Of a DNA stretch of 64,000 bases, positions 44,047 through 57,171 are shown one piece after another. The notes below the pieces were generated by a model. The model had not been told where the DNA came from, ran no database searches, and saw only the letters and a list, made by a program, of their open reading frames with translations. Position numbers and translations under genes: made by a program. Position 1 is the stretch's first letter. Each line of letters starts with the position of its first letter. This stretch comes from Pogostemon cablin (Eukaryota; Streptophyta; Magnoliopsida; Lamiales; Lamiaceae), in NCBI GenBank assembly GCA_023678885.1, contig CM042975.1, forward strand, positions 26,577,405 through 26,641,404, given 5' to 3'.

Positions 44047-45350
44047 TGTAAGGGGTTTAAATTAAGTAAAACTTGACTACCAAGTCAAATAAAGCCTGGA
44101 AGGTTCCAGAATCAGGTCAAATTAAGCAATGATCAATCAAAGCTGTGTTATATATGGAAATGTCTAAGCCCACAGAACCAGGTTAAATCTGTCACTGGCC
44201 AATCAGATTGCGAGTTATTTATGAGCATACTCATCCTTCGCCTATATAAGGAGTTCTCCTCCATTCACTCCAGACATATACTAAAACATCTGAAGATGCA
44301 GACGCTTTTGAAGAGATCAAGAATACGAATAGTGCTCCCTTGAGATCTTCAAAGCATCTTCAAGCCAAAAAATGGCTTGCGATCTGAGATAAAGGTTCCA
44401 AACCATTCTGATTCGACATTCTTCAAATCAAGTTCTTCGGCGTTCTTCATGGAAAGCTTCAAGAATAGTATTTTAATCCAAACAAAGGCTCAATCCCTCC
44501 GGATTAACGTTATAAGTTTCAAGAATAGTATTTTAATCCGAACAAAGGCTCAATCCCTCCGGATTAACGTTATAACTTTCAAGAATAGCATTTTAATCCT
44601 AACAAAGGCTCGATCCCTCCGGATTAACGTTATAAGTTTCAAGAATAGCGTTTTAATCCGAATAAAGACTCGATCCCTCCGGATTAATGTTATAAGTTTC
44701 AAGAATAGTGTTTTAATCCGAACAAAGGCTCGATCCCTCCGGATTAACGTTATAAGTTCAAGAATAGTGTTTTAATCCGAACAAAGGCTCGACCCCTCCG
44801 GAATAATGTTATAAGTTCAAGAATAACATTTTAATCCGAACAAAGGCTCAATCCCTCCGAATTAATATTATAAGTTTCAAGAATAACGTTTAATTCGAAC
44901 AAAGGCTCGACCTCTCTGAATTAACGTTATATCCTAGCCCGAATAAGCTTCAGTTGAAGATCCGACTCAACTCAGCATACGTGGTCAACATAGTCAACGT
45001 AGTCAACACACTCCAGACAAAGTCAAGATACACAAATCAAGTCAAAGTCAAGTCAAACTGTTTCGAGAGAAGAATCAGGGGATTGATTAGAGATTTGTAA
45101 CCCGCATATATACTCTTTAAATTAAATCTTTTTGGATTATTTTTGTAATTCACTTTTGTGTTTATTCTTTCATAAATACAAAAATTTATTGTTACAAAGG
45201 CTCGATCCCTCCAGATTAACGTTATAAATTCAAGAATAGCATTTTAATCCGAGGATAGATAGAGATTGTTTCCTAAATTATCAAGTTTAATCATTATTAT
45301 TGTAATTCTCTTGCATTTATTTTATTATAAATACAAAATTTATTGTTACA
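44047..45350 (+). mobile_element. Gypsy LTR(s) with 60-bp tandem repeats
   Basis: Starts TGTAAGGGG at 44047, exactly where flank block copy 2 breaks off. TATA box tatataa at about 44243. Ends ttattgttacaa near 45350, followed by a primer site. An earlier LTR-like end (attgttacaa, 45196) and a partial extra repeat (45196-45255) show an internal duplication. Confidence 0.75.
44457..44935. repeat. Eight tandem copies of a 60-bp unit
   Basis: The unit begins tttcaagaatagt and contains aaaggctcaatccctccgga and ttaacgttataag. Copies 1-5 are 60 bp; later ones are 59 bp or diverged. Because 60 is a multiple of three, a 132-codon frame (44377-44775) stays open across it; it looks like a by-product. 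Confidence 0.92.
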
Positions 45351-45353
45351 AAA

Positions 45354-45480
45354 AATTTTGGCACGCCCAGTGGGATAATCTCTACCTCTCATCTCTTCTC
45401 TCTACATGCTCGAAAGTACAAAATGACTCCTGTCAAGATTACTGTGGGAAGGACTGCTGCTTCTAAACTATTACTAGGAA
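45354..45480 (+). mobile_element. Gypsy primer site and start of gag, truncated
   Basis: tttggcacgcccagtgggat is the primer-site region seen in many plant gypsy elements. An ATG at about 45423 (MTPVKITVGRTAASK) may be the gag start. No further gypsy coding follows. Confidence 0.5.
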
Positions 45481-45873
45481 TCAATGCCACATTCTATTTG
45501 GATACATGTAATTGAATGGAGTGGTTGCAAATTAAGCATTCGGATATTACGACGTCATTTTGTAACCCTTGTTTCTTGGGTACGTACGAACCACCCAACC
45601 ACCAATACTTCAAAATTCAAATGCTTCGCTCGACTAATGTACATTCCAGTTAATAATCAAATGGATCATGTCAAGAAGCACTGCCTGTCACAATATTTTT
45701 TTGGAATTTGACATAAATTTTCTTATCTATACATTTTTTTAGATTTCATTAGTATTCACAAACATGACACCTACGGGCTTGGAACAGGTATACTAGCTTA
45801 TATTTGTTCAACTAATTGGAGCAAATTAAAATTTGGGTATGTTTGTATTACATTAAACATTATGATGATATGC
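45481..45873. other. Unassigned sequence
   Basis: A 75-codon frame (45484-45711) has no family I recognise. The copia target duplication ataag ends this stretch (45874-45878). Confidence 0.3.
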
Positions 45874-46600
45874 ATAAGTGTTGAAGTATGGTGTGTAAAT
45901 CCTGATCCATCATGTGAGTTTGGAGTGTTGCTGTGAAGCTGAGTGACTAAAGTACTTGATGAACATGTTGCATGAGTTATACACTTCATGATTAGATGAA
46001 TAGATCAGCCGCAAGACAATGCACCAGCTTGTGATCACATGTGGTGGATGCATCAGTTTGTTAAGTTGTTAAGGTGGTTAGTTGTGAGCATGTGATTCCT
46101 TCAGGTTGGTTAACTGAGAGGCACGTGAGGTGTGGTCATCAGTTGATGTGCATAGCAGTCGGTTATGAGATGGGAATCAATATATAAAGCTCACACACTA
46201 ACACCTGCTGATCATCATCATATTCAGCTTACATTACTTCTTCTTCATCTGGTTTTTACAGCTGTTGTTGAGCTGATTCTATAGTTTTAGAGTTAGTTGT
46301 TCATCTTGTATTCCATCTATCAATAAGAAGATTATCTTTCCCTGAAAGTGGACGTAGATCATGAAGATCGAACCACTATAATTCTCTTGTGTATTCTTCT
46401 TTCATTTAGGGTTTTGCTGATCTTTCTTCATTGTGAGTGTGCGTGTGTTGATCAATTATTCAACAAAGAAGCAACGACTGAGAAGTTCGTGTGTGTGATC
46501 GAGTGTCTTATTTGAAGATCAAGACAAATCAGTCTGTATCACAACAAGTGGCGCCGTCTGTGGGAAAGAAACCATCAATCAGCAGCTGAACTCAGAGAAG

Positions 46601-47386
46601 ATGAACACCACATGGTTTGATATTGAGAAGCTCACTGAAAAAATGGATTTCAGTCTCTGGAAACTCAAGATGAAGGCGATCTTGACACAGCAAGGGCTCA
46701 TTGATACATTGAAGCCACCTCCACCTGTCAAGACAGAGATCATCAAAGATCCATCAGCAGCTGGACCTCCAAGAGTACAAGTAGATGATGAGGTACTTCG
46801 AAAGGCTCATTCTACTATCATTCTATGTTTGGGGGATAAGGCACTAAGGGAAGTAGCTAGGGAGAATACTGCAATTGGAGTCTGGGAAAGGTTAGAATCT
46901 ATGTTTATGTTCAAGACTTTAGCAAATCGACTTCACATTAGGCAGAAACTGAATGCATATAAAATGACTGATGAAAAACCAATTTTGGATCAAGTTGATG
47001 AGTTTGTCAAGATCATGGATGACTTTGAAACTGTTGATTCAAAGATATCAGAGGAAGAGAAAGTTCTCATGTTGATGACAGCTCTTACAAGATCTTTTCA
47101 AAGCTTCAAAAATACCTTGTTATATGGAAATCAGAGCTCCATCAAGTTTGATAATGTGTTACTAGCACTCAAGTCTAGAGAATTACAGTTAGTAACTGAT
47201 AGTACTCAGATTTCTGGTGGAGAAGGTTTGATTGTCAAGAAGAACAATCAAGCTAAAAGAAATAACAAGAAGAAGAGAGGTTTTGATGGAAACAAACAAG
47301 ACAGAAAGGAATGAGAGCATGCCAAAAAAGGTGAAGTAAGAAAATGATATCACTGTAATCAACCTGGCCATATGAGAAGGAATTGC
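46601..47386 (+). pseudogene. Copia gag with zinc knuckle, two stops
   Basis: The ATG at 46601 lies 35 bp after the primer site. The frame gives the copia gag core: WFDIEKLTEKMDFSLWKLKM, then HSTIILCLGDKALREV, then TANRLHIRQKLNAYKM-type helices, and a basic KRNNKKKRG tail. TGA at 47312 ends the frame; a second TGA at 47345 falls on the first Cys of a CCHC knuckle (YHCNQPGHMRRNC follows in frame). Apart from these, the 235-codon gag reads through. It would form the particle shell. Confidence 0.88.
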
Positions 47387-50300
47387 TACAAGTGGAAAGC
47401 TAGCAGAGGTAAAGGCATTGAAAATGGGAAAGAAATTGATCAACAAAACCAAGTAAATCAAACTGCCCCTGCACAAGAAGATACTACAAAGTTTGTTGAA
47501 GTGTTGACAGTCACTGCATCTGAAGTCTCCTCTGAATGGGTGATTGATTCTGGATGTACCTTCCATATGACACCTGTCAAGCATTGGTTGATAGGGTTTA
47601 AACATCAGAATGAGGGCTCTGTACTTCTTGGAAACAATCAAACATGTAAGATCATGGGAAGAGGGTCTGTCAAGCTTGAAATGTCTGATGGTACAGTAAG
47701 AATGCTTCATGATGTAAGGTATGTTCCTAATCTAAGAAGAAATCTTATTTCACTTGGAAATCTTGATTCCATGGGATATAGTTTCCAGTCAACTGATGGT
47801 TGTTTGACTGTCACAAAGGGAAATGATGTATTCTTGAAAGGTATTAGGAAACATAACCTATATTTCTTGTGTGGAAATACTGTCACTACTCAAGCTTATA
47901 GCACTAGCAAAATAAATAATTCTATACTATGGCATGGAAGGTTAGGTCATATAAGTGAGAGGGGTCTGCAAGAATTAGCTAAACAGAAGCTATTATGTGG
48001 TCACACCTCCATTATTTTGAATCAGTGTGAACATTGTGTGATGGGAAAGGCAAAAAGGTTAAAATTTGGTATTGGAGAACATAATTCCTCATCTGTGTTG
48101 GATTATGTTCATTCTGACCTGTGGGGACCTGCCAAGAACATCACAAAGGGAGGTGGAAAATATTTCATCTCCTTTATAGATGATTATTCAAGAAAGGTAT
48201 GGATTTATATATTGAAATCCAAGGATGAAGCCTTCACCAAGTTCAAAGAGTGGTTAGTTGAGGTTGAAAATCAAACTGATAAGAAATTGAAGTGTTTAAG
48301 GACTGACAATGGTTTGGAATATCTATCAGAAGAATTCAATCAGTTCTGTAAGGATAGAGGAGTTAAAAGACATAAGATTGTTCCATTAACTCCACAACAA
48401 AATGGAACAGCAGAAAGGATGAATCAGACCATTCTTGAAAGAGTTAGATGTATGATAAGTAGTGGAGGTTTTCCTAAGAGTTTCTGGGGGGAATTAGCTA
48501 CTACTGCAACATTTCTTATAAATAGATGTCCATCATCACCACTAAACTTTAAAACTCCTAAGGAAGTGTGGAGTGGTAAACCTGCAGATTACAGTAGTTT
48601 GAAGGTAATAGGATGTCTTGCTTATGCTCATATAAAGCAAGGAAAGCTGGAACCAAGAGCCTTGAAGTGTGTACTAGTTAGTTATCCATCTGGAGTAAAG
48701 GGTTATAAATTGTGGTGTCCAGAATAATAGAAGATTCTAATCAGCAGGGATGTTTCCTTTTATGAAGGGAAAATGCCACTGATTGAAAAGGTCAAAACTA
48801 CAACTAGGTCTGATCATGATGTTGAGCCTCAGGTGGAGTCTGGCAAGACAGGTAGTAGTGGTGACAGCATTTTGGAAGGTCAGAACACCTATCATCTTGC
48901 TAGAGATAGACAAAGAAGATAAATTATACCACCTGCAAGATACATCCAAGCTGATCTTGTTTCTTATGCTTTGTATACTGCTTCTGAAATTGAATCACTT
49001 GAACCTAGGAGTTACAAGGAAGCTATAAATAGTATTGACAGTGATCAGTGGATAATGGCTATATAAGAAGAGCTCTTATCTTTGGATAAGAATCACACAT
49101 GGGATATAGTGGAGAAGCCAAAGCAGCAGAAGTTGGTAAGATGTAAATGGATTTTAAGAAATAAACCATCTACAGTTGAAGGAGGAAAACCTATATTCAA
49201 GGCAAGATTAGTTGCAAGGGTTTTTCACAGAAAGAATGCATTGACTACAATGAGATATTCTCACATGTAGTTAAACATTGTTCTATAAGGATCATTCTCT
49301 CATTAGTTACTCAATGGAATCTTGAGCTTCATCAGATGGATGTTACTACAACTTTTCTACATGGAGAGTTAGAGGAGCAGATATACATGACCATACCAGA
49401 AGGTGTTGAACTTCAAAACTCAAGTTCAAAAGCTTGTTTGCTTAAAAGATCTCTCTATGGTCTTAAGCAAAGTTCAAGACAATGGTACTTGAGATTTGAT
49501 GAGTATATAGTTAAGTGTGGATTCCAGAGAAGTCTATATGACAGCTGTGTATACTTTATGGAAGAAAGTGGTCTATTCACATATCTCTTATTGTATGTTG
49601 ATGATATGTTGTTGGCTAGTCATACAATGGTTGGTATTCTGAAAGTGAAAAGAATGTTAGAAGCTGAATTTGACATGAAGGATCTTGGAGAGGCCAAGAT
49701 GATCCTAGGAATGTCAATTGACAGAAACAGGATCAGTGGAACTTTAATACTGAATCAGGAAGCTTATATGTTAAAGGTTATTAAAAGGTATAATATGGAT
49801 GAGTGTAAGACAGTCACTACCCCATTCAAACAAGGTGTAAAGTTGACTCTACAGTAGGGACCAAAGTCTCCAACAGAAGTTATGAATATGGACAAGACTC
49901 CCTATGCTAGTGCAGTAGGAAGTCTAATGTATTATATGGTCTGCTGTAGGCCAGACATGGCTTTTACACTTAGTGTTTTAAGCAGGTTCATGGGATCTCC
50001 TGGTAAACTACATTGGGAAGCAGCAAAGTGGGCTATGAAATATATAAAAGGCACTGTCAGTAGAGGATTGAAGTTTCAGAAAGTCAATCAAGACAGTGAA
50101 GTTTTGTGTGGATATGTTGATGCAGATTTTGCTGCAAACATGGATACTAGAAAGTCTTTAACAGGTTATATCTTCACTCTTTATGGAACTGCTATAAGTT
50201 GGAAGGCTAGTCATCAATCCATAGTAGCTTTGTCCACAACTGAAGCTGAATTCGTGGCATTGACTGAAGCTATTAAGGAAGGAATATGGATCAGTGGTAT

Positions 50301-50571
50301 GTTTGAAGAGCTTGGTGTGAAGCAAGAAATAGTGAAGGTGTTCTGTGACAATCAGAGTGCTATCCATTTAGCAAAACATCAGGGTTATCATGAGAGAACA
50401 AAGCACATTGATATCAAGATGTATTTTGTGAGAGATCTTGTTGAAAGTGGTGATGTCAAGGTGTGTAAGATTGACACCTCTGTCAATCCTGCTGATTGTC
50501 TAACTAAGGCCTTGTCTAGTTCTAAATTTGAACTAAGCTTAGGCTTAGTTGGTATGTGTAATGAAATCTGA
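47372..50571 (+). pseudogene. Copia pol (protease, integrase, RT, RNase H), broken
   Basis: In frame with gag, protease starts with WVIDSGCTFHM near 47537. Integrase follows with LWHGRLGHIS, a HxxC-CxxC zinc site (CEHCVMGK), and catalytic D, D, E in VHSDLWGP, LRTDNGLEY and NGTAERMNQ. Stops occur at 48725, 48728, 48920 and 49064. A one-base loss near 49220 shifts the frame. RT then reads LHQMDVTTTFLHG, YGLKQSSRQWY and the catalytic YVDDMLLA. A stop at 49855 precedes RNase H (YVDADFAA, KSLTGYIF, CDNQSAIH) to 50571. Several stops look like C-to-T changes of CAA, CAG or CGA codons. Not functional as read. Confidence 0.9.
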
Positions 50572-51331
50572 AGTACTGCTCAATAAGAGCAGTAAGAAGG
50601 GAAGGATAGTAATCTTAGTTGGAGATGGATACTTGATTTAAGGTGGAGTATGTTGAAGTATGATGTGTAAATCCTGATCCATCATGTGAGTTTGGAGTGT
50701 TGTTGTGAAGTTGAGTGACTAAAGTACTTGATGAACGTGTTGCATGAGTTATACACTTCATGATTAGTTGAATAGATCAGCTGCAAGACAATGCACCAGC
50801 TCGTGATCACATGTGGTGGATGCATCAGTTTGTTAAGTTGTTAAGGTGGTTATTTGGTTAGTTGTGAGCATGTGATTCCTTCAGGTTGGTTAACTGAGAG
50901 GCACGTGAGGTGTGGTCATCAGTTGATGCGCATAGCAGTCGGTTATGAGATGGGAATCAATATATAAAGCTTACACACTAACACCTGCTGATCATCATCA
51001 TATTCAGCTTACATTACTTCTTCTTCATCTGGTTTTTGCAGCTGTTGTTGAGCTGATTCTATAGTTTTAGAGTTAGTTGTTCATCTTGTATTCCATCTAT
51101 CAATAAGAAGATTATCTTTCCCTGAAAGTGGACGTAGATCATGAAGATCGAACCACTATAATTCTCTTGTGTATTCTTCTTTCATTTAGGGTTTTGCTGA
51201 TCTTTCTTCATTGTGTGTGTGCGTGTGTTGATCAATTATTGAACAAAGAAGCAACGACTGAGAAGTTCGTGTGTGTGATCGAGTGTCTTATTTGAAGATC
51301 AAGACAAATCAGTCTGTATCACAACAATAAG

Positions 51332-51631
51332 TATATTCATTTTTAATTTAGTAATTTTTTAGAAAAAAGGATCACATTTTTCTAAATTAATCTCCCCTGT
51401 CAAAGCCTTTTATTTTTCACTTGGATTATGAAATATATTATTTAATGTATATTGAGTAGTTGTATTAGTAGGAATGTGACCTCTATAATTTAATTGTATT
51501 AGTGGGTTTATATGGATCTCATATGTTTAAAAAAATGTGATTCTTTGAGTGAGACGCTCAAAATAAAAGAAAAAAACTCTTTATGTGGGATGGATGGAAA
51601 CTGTATTTTTGAATTAAGTATTAGGTGAAAC

Positions 51632-51662
<31 letters not shown>

Positions 51663-52990
51663 TATTGATTAAAATTAGAGTCAACAAATAAAAATAATTA
51701 TCAATTTTCTTTTAATTTTTATTTCAATTCTCATATTCATAATTAATTTTCTTTCTATTTCAAAGTAAATTTAAATTAAATTAGCTATTAATATAAATTA
51801 AAATTTGAAATTCATTTTATTTTCCCATTTAACTTTAGTTTTTCACTTCATTATTTTTCATGTATGTTAATATAAATTAATAAAATATTAGTATTAAATT
51901 TTAAAAATATGTAATTTATGTTTCTCCGGTTGAACCGCTCGATTCGATCGGTCCGACCTTGAACCGTTAGGCTCATCGATTCTGCCTCCGATCCGGCTTT
52001 AGCAGTTTACATTATACAGAGGATGATCATATTATCATCATTGCTGAGATACTAGCTAAGGATGAAAGATTAAAATTTGATGGCAAATCTTTGAAAGAGG
52101 CTTTCTCATCTGGACTCTATTCCGGTGCGTATGATCATCACTAGAATGGTTTTGAAAATTGTGTTCTTCATCTTGATTTGGAATTGGGGTTTCCAAAGTC
52201 TAGATTTTGAATTGAAGTTCTTCAATTGATTTGAAAAAATAGATCTTCGAGCCTCAGTTTGGATTAGTGTTTCTTAATTAATTTTGGGAAAATAATTCTG
52301 CGTTTGGATTTGGGTAAAAATCCTAGAATTTCACTTTTAAATTTTGATTTGAATTTTTTTTAATTCATTTCCTGTTATCTTCAAAATCATCAGGTTATGG
52401 GAATAAAAAAAAGAAATTATTTAAAAAAATTGCTGACGTGGCTTCTTGTGGCTTCTTAATTAACAAAGTAATCATAAAAAGCAGAAATTAAAGCTTAAAG
52501 CAATGGGTAAAATAGAAGAAAGGGTGGAATTATTATCACCTCAAATATTAATAAGGGCACCAAATTTAAAAAAATATAAGAGTGAAATGTCTATTATAAC
52601 CTAATCTCTATTTTACACCTAATATTATTTTTTAATACACCCAATTCATTTTGCTAGCTCCATCCAATAATATTACTAAAATTAACTTAACAAATTGAGA
52701 TCTTTTTAATTCAAAAATGGCGTCCATATTTTCTGTATTGAAGTAACAAAGTTTGGCTTAAACATTCATCAAACAATGCATATTCTCAATCCCGTTTAAT
52801 ATAATATCAATAATTAGCACTTTGACATTATTCAAACAAATTAGGAGAAAACCCAAAAGATATTCATGTGAAATCCCCCAAAAGGAGATAACCAGTTCGT
52901 AAGTTTCCAGAAAAAAAAAATCTATGAGGGTTATTTAATTGTAAAGACGTGGACACGAGAGAGAAATAGAATTTCGAGTGACGGCCATTA
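51332..52990. other. Intergenic with a Stowaway remnant
   Basis: About 51385-51603 is a diverged Stowaway copy (ctcccctgtcaaagc to gtgggatggatgg). A (TA)n run is at 51635-51655. Near 52020-52140 one frame reads AEILAKDERLKFDGKSLKEA, a possible exon piece of unknown family. Nothing else recognised. Confidence 0.4.
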
Positions 52991-54203
52991 AAGTGGTGAT
53001 GGCGTCTGAAACGAGATTACTAGACTGGTAGTGTTAGTAGAGATATTTGCTGAGGTAAGAGTTTAGTGTAATTATTGATGATGGAAATGGAATGGCAGGA
53101 GGGTTTTATTGGAGGGTTGAGAGTGAGAGTGAAATGAAAGGTGTAAAAGCCTAAGGAGAGAAGAAGGGAAGACTCTCTGTTATAAAACTATTATTACAAG
53201 GAATGAAATGGTGATAAGATTGCAAGCACAAGTTTAACGGTGAGCCCTCCCTCCCTGTAAGCCACTTGAGGCACATCCTGCGATTTACCTCCTCCACCAA
53301 TCTCCAGGGCAGGGGCGGTGGGGGCCCCTAATGGTGGGGTACATCATTTTTCAGAAATTATATTTATATGGTTAAATGTCTTTAATAGATTCTATTACCT
53401 TGTTTCTCCACTTTTAGTATTAGCAAATAGCAATTGCTGGTGGGTCTCTTTTCACATGTTTGATGCTCCACTTAAGTTTTTTTATCACCATCATCACACT
53501 ATCACATACCATACCTAAACGCTCCACAACTTTCCAAACCATAACATATATTCATCAGAAATGAGGTGCAGTGCTCACATTCCATACTTAATCTGCAAAA
53601 AATTAAGAAAACAAATAATTAGAATCCAGATGTGTGACTAGCAAACTGTAAAATAGCATAAGAAATTATGCTTACAGAAAGAGGGGTGATTTAAAGCAAT
53701 GGGTAAAATTGAAGAAAATTAGTGTAATTACCCCAATACTACTCCATGAAATATCATAGAATAACTCTACACTTACCAATACCACTATTCTAATATTCAT
53801 TTCTAAATAATTTCTTTCGAAAATAAAAATTAAAACAACCACCACACATAAGTTGCACGCGGATAGGTAAGTGCACAATAATTTGCCCTTTTTACCTTTT
53901 CGTTTTTTTCTTTTAAGTTTCATATCATTGAATTTCAAATCCCCTTCCTAAGAATCAAGAAATTCAAAATTAATACAATAAAAACTTTTATGAGATCGTA
54001 TAAAAAAATAATTCTTTTTTTTTTAAATAGATAAAAAGTGATAAGATTTCAATAAGAAACCCCACATTATTTGCACTTGTTTGAAACATGTTAATAAAAA
54101 AATATATAAAGATATATAAAATACAATCTAAGAAGAGGAGGAGGAGTTGATGCTCGCACCAGCTTGTTAAATAAGTTTGAAAGCTTTATTAGTCCATATA
54201 CTA
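52991..54203. other. Unassigned, GC-richer near 53220-53330
   Basis: The block at 53235-53330 (gccctccctccctgtaagcc) is gene-like in composition. On the minus strand one frame reads VPQVAYREGGLTVKLVLAI, but I do not recognise a family. Frames at 53318 and 53672 are unsupported. Confidence 0.3.
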
Positions 54204-54212
54204 ATTCGATAA

Positions 54213-54618
54213 GAGTGAGGCTTGCGTGCGCCCGGGCGCACGGGAACACATTCCGTGCGCCTTTAGAAATTTAGTATTATGGGTAAGGATACATTGCTTT
54301 GATCTAAAGGGTATACACTTTAATACTTTAATTAATAAAATGTACATCATTTTGTTGTAAAGCCTTGTATACATTTTTCATTAATATTTTTTTTCTTTAG
54401 AAAATAAAGGGTACACATTTTTATACTAAAGGGTATAAAATTTAACACAAAATTCTAAAGGTGCACGGAGTGTTGTCCATGCGCCCAGATACACACAATA
54501 ATTTTCTTTAGAAAATAAAGGGTACACATCTTTATACTGAAGGGTATACAATTTAACACAAAATTCTAAAGGCGCACAGAATGTAGTACGTGCGCCCGGG
54601 AGTACAGAAGTTTTTGTC
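54213..54618. mobile_element. Mutator-like MITE with 9-bp target duplication
   Basis: Inverted ends of about 50 bp (cgcccgggcgcacggga ... tgcgcctttagaa) are flanked by attcgataa (54204-54212 and 54619-54627). The right terminal part is duplicated in tandem (about 54384-54487 and 54488-54601). No coding capacity. Confidence 0.75.
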
Positions 54619-54627
54619 ATTCGATAA

Positions 54628-57160
54628 ACCAAATACATTCTTGAAATTTCTTATTAATTCAAAATTCTTTTCTTGACACAATTATTTTCTTTGAGCATAT
54701 GTAGAACCGATTTCAATTGTACTTTTGAATTTAAAAGGAGGAGAGATTTTAGGAGTATGGGTGATGAATACTAATGGAAAGAGATCCATTGCATGAATAC
54801 AAAAAGTGGGATGCACGTGGTCACACGACCTAATATTGGACACACCTCTCTCTAAAAAATGGAAATTAATGTAAAAGAAATTAGAAGAAAAATTAGCAAC
54901 ATGTACAATATTTGGAGGAAGAAATTGTATACAGTACCAGTCAGAACATAATGATTTTCTTTCTTGACCTAATTATAAGAGTATATCTTTATTTATTCGA
55001 GATGATAGATTTAACCTTCACTTGAAAACAAATTCATGTAAAATAGTGCATTCGTGTAAAAATTCTTGTCAAATAATGAGTTAGCAAGAGGCATAATCAT
55101 GTAATAATCTTTATATAACAAGTTCAAATAATTGTTTAGGGTAAACAATATGGAATAATATTTCTATCTTGTTGGCTGTTGCCATTGCTCTTGTTGTCGA
55201 TTGTATTAGAGAAAATATAGCAAGGAATCGACCCTTTGTGATACCAATATTCAAAGTATTACTCTTATGTATGTGGATCCATGAAAAATATGGGTGCAAC
55301 ATAATTATTAAATATTGGATGAGAAGAAAAAAGAGCAACATGTAGAGGTGGGTGGAGTAGCAAGAGCAGGTACAAGAAATTATGAGTGTACCACAAAAAT
55401 TGGATGTGAAATGATATCCAAAAGAGCATCCAAAATTCTATTACAAGTAACCATTAACATGTCTCAATAAATTTGTGTAACCATCTACAAACAAATTATG
55501 AGTTCCTTTGCTCTTATATTGAGGATTAGAGGATCACTCTTCTTTCTCATATGAATGTTAATGTGATGCCATCACTTTTATTTGAGTTTAATGAGTAATT
55601 ATTGGGTTATAATTTAATCATTTTTTGGTTATGAAGAGAGGATAGAATCCTGAATTGAACCTTTTTTTCTTTTTGAAAATTTGAGTTTGATGTTTCTAAC
55701 AATTTTTTCTCTTTTGAAATTTTATGAACAATTTTTTTGATGGAAGTGATTGAAATTTGGAAAGGGAATCGCAGTGGTGGCAGAATTTTTGCAAGGAATC
55801 AGCCATCAGGCAGAGGTGACTGAAATTTTTATTAATAAAGCCAAGTCCAAAAAGTTCTTAAGCTCACCTAAAAAAAATTAATAATAAATCTTGCCAAATT
55901 ATAATAAAAATAAATTTAATGTTATATTACCAAATATAGAAGCCTGAAAGGTATTGGCCATAAGAAAAGGGTGGATTGCAGCCGTGCCCAGCGGACATTT
56001 TAAATTTTCTCTTGTGCTCAAATTATATAGGGGGATGTCCAAAAATACTCTTAGTGAAGAAAATGTTTTTAACTCTATATTGACACAATATATTACTAAC
56101 TTTTAAAAAGTCATGCAGTCAAGTTTTTTACTTAACTCGATACATATACTTTAATTCGATTAAAAAATTATAATCGAGTTAAAATATATGTTTCGAATAA
56201 AAAAAAATTATTTTGAACATTTTTAAACAGCCTCTTATAATTTGAGCAAAAACAAATTAAAAAAATCTAAATGCCCACTTTAATGAATTGCCCGTTGAGA
56301 AAAATGTAAATAGAGGGGATGATAGATTATAAAAGACAGCTGCACTGCCACGTGGATATCTAGCAATGGTGGTCGTGGTACCGAACTACCGATGGTAATA
56401 GTCTGAAGTAAATAGAAAAAATTTAAATATTTATTTGAAGGTGGTCGTGTAAGATGTTTTTTGTTTTGTTTTGCGGTAATAGAAAAAATGACAATATTTA
56501 TCTTACGCTTTTTGTCTTTTTACCTTCAATGTGACACCACCCTTCCCTCCTGGACTCCTTCATGGACTGGACCTACTATTCAAATTAAAATGATTTCCAA
56601 ATATGAAATTTAATTTTAAGTAGTTTAAAGAGTAATATTTCATATTTTTAAAGAATAATTTTTTTTTATGTAAAATGAGTAATCAATAAATCAGATCATG
56701 CAAGAATGTGAAGTGTAAAATTTTTTATTTAAAAATAATTTATCTCTTTAAAAACAAAATTTTCATGTACTAAAAAATAATTAGATACATTTAAATCATG
56801 AATCAAAACGAGGCAACAAACTCTATTGGCCTTCCAAACCTTTAAAATATTACTGGTTTGGACCATGACCATTTATTATCATCATTGATCCTTGACTCTT
56901 AAGGAGGTACTAACTAAGGAAGAGTAATGTGTGAAACATCCTTCATATAAAAATGAATCAACTTACAATACCTTTTTTTTTTTTTAATATCTTCGTCTTC
57001 TTCATCTTTTTTTCATTCAATATTTTAATATCTTTCTCCATCTCGAGGGGGTATTTATAATTTATAGCAATGCATGTATAGGAGTGTGTACGCGTGTTAA
57101 TCAACTGTTTATTATATTAGTACAAATTATACAGTGGTGTGTATTTAATTAATTAAGAAT
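54628..57160. other. AT-rich intergenic, one possible MITE
   Basis: At 56017-56245 gctcaaattata and its complement tataatttgagc bound about 230 bp with TCGA-containing inner inverted words, a possible MITE. The frame 55111-55341 (minus) is unsupported. No gene recognised. Confidence 0.4.
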
Positions 57161-57171
57161 AATTTAAATTT

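Larger units (their letters stand above)
45879..51326 (+). mobile_element. Copia element, full length, recent insertion
   Basis: LTRs of 668 bp (45879-46546) and 676 bp (50651-51326) have TGTTGAAG...CACAACA ends and the 5-bp duplication ataag (45874-45878, 51327-51331). By my count the LTRs differ at 12 bases plus one 8-bp insertion, about 1.8%. TATA boxes (tatataaag) are at 46181 and 50971. A primer site (tggcgccgtctgtggga, 46549) and a purine tract (aaggtggag, 50640) are in place. Gag and the whole pol order are present, but with stops and one frameshift. Confidence 0.95.

Noticed and set aside
44377..44775. 132-codon protein with 20-residue repeats
   Set aside because: The 60-bp DNA repeat keeps one frame open by length alone; it is inside an LTR leader, and later units of 59 bp break it.
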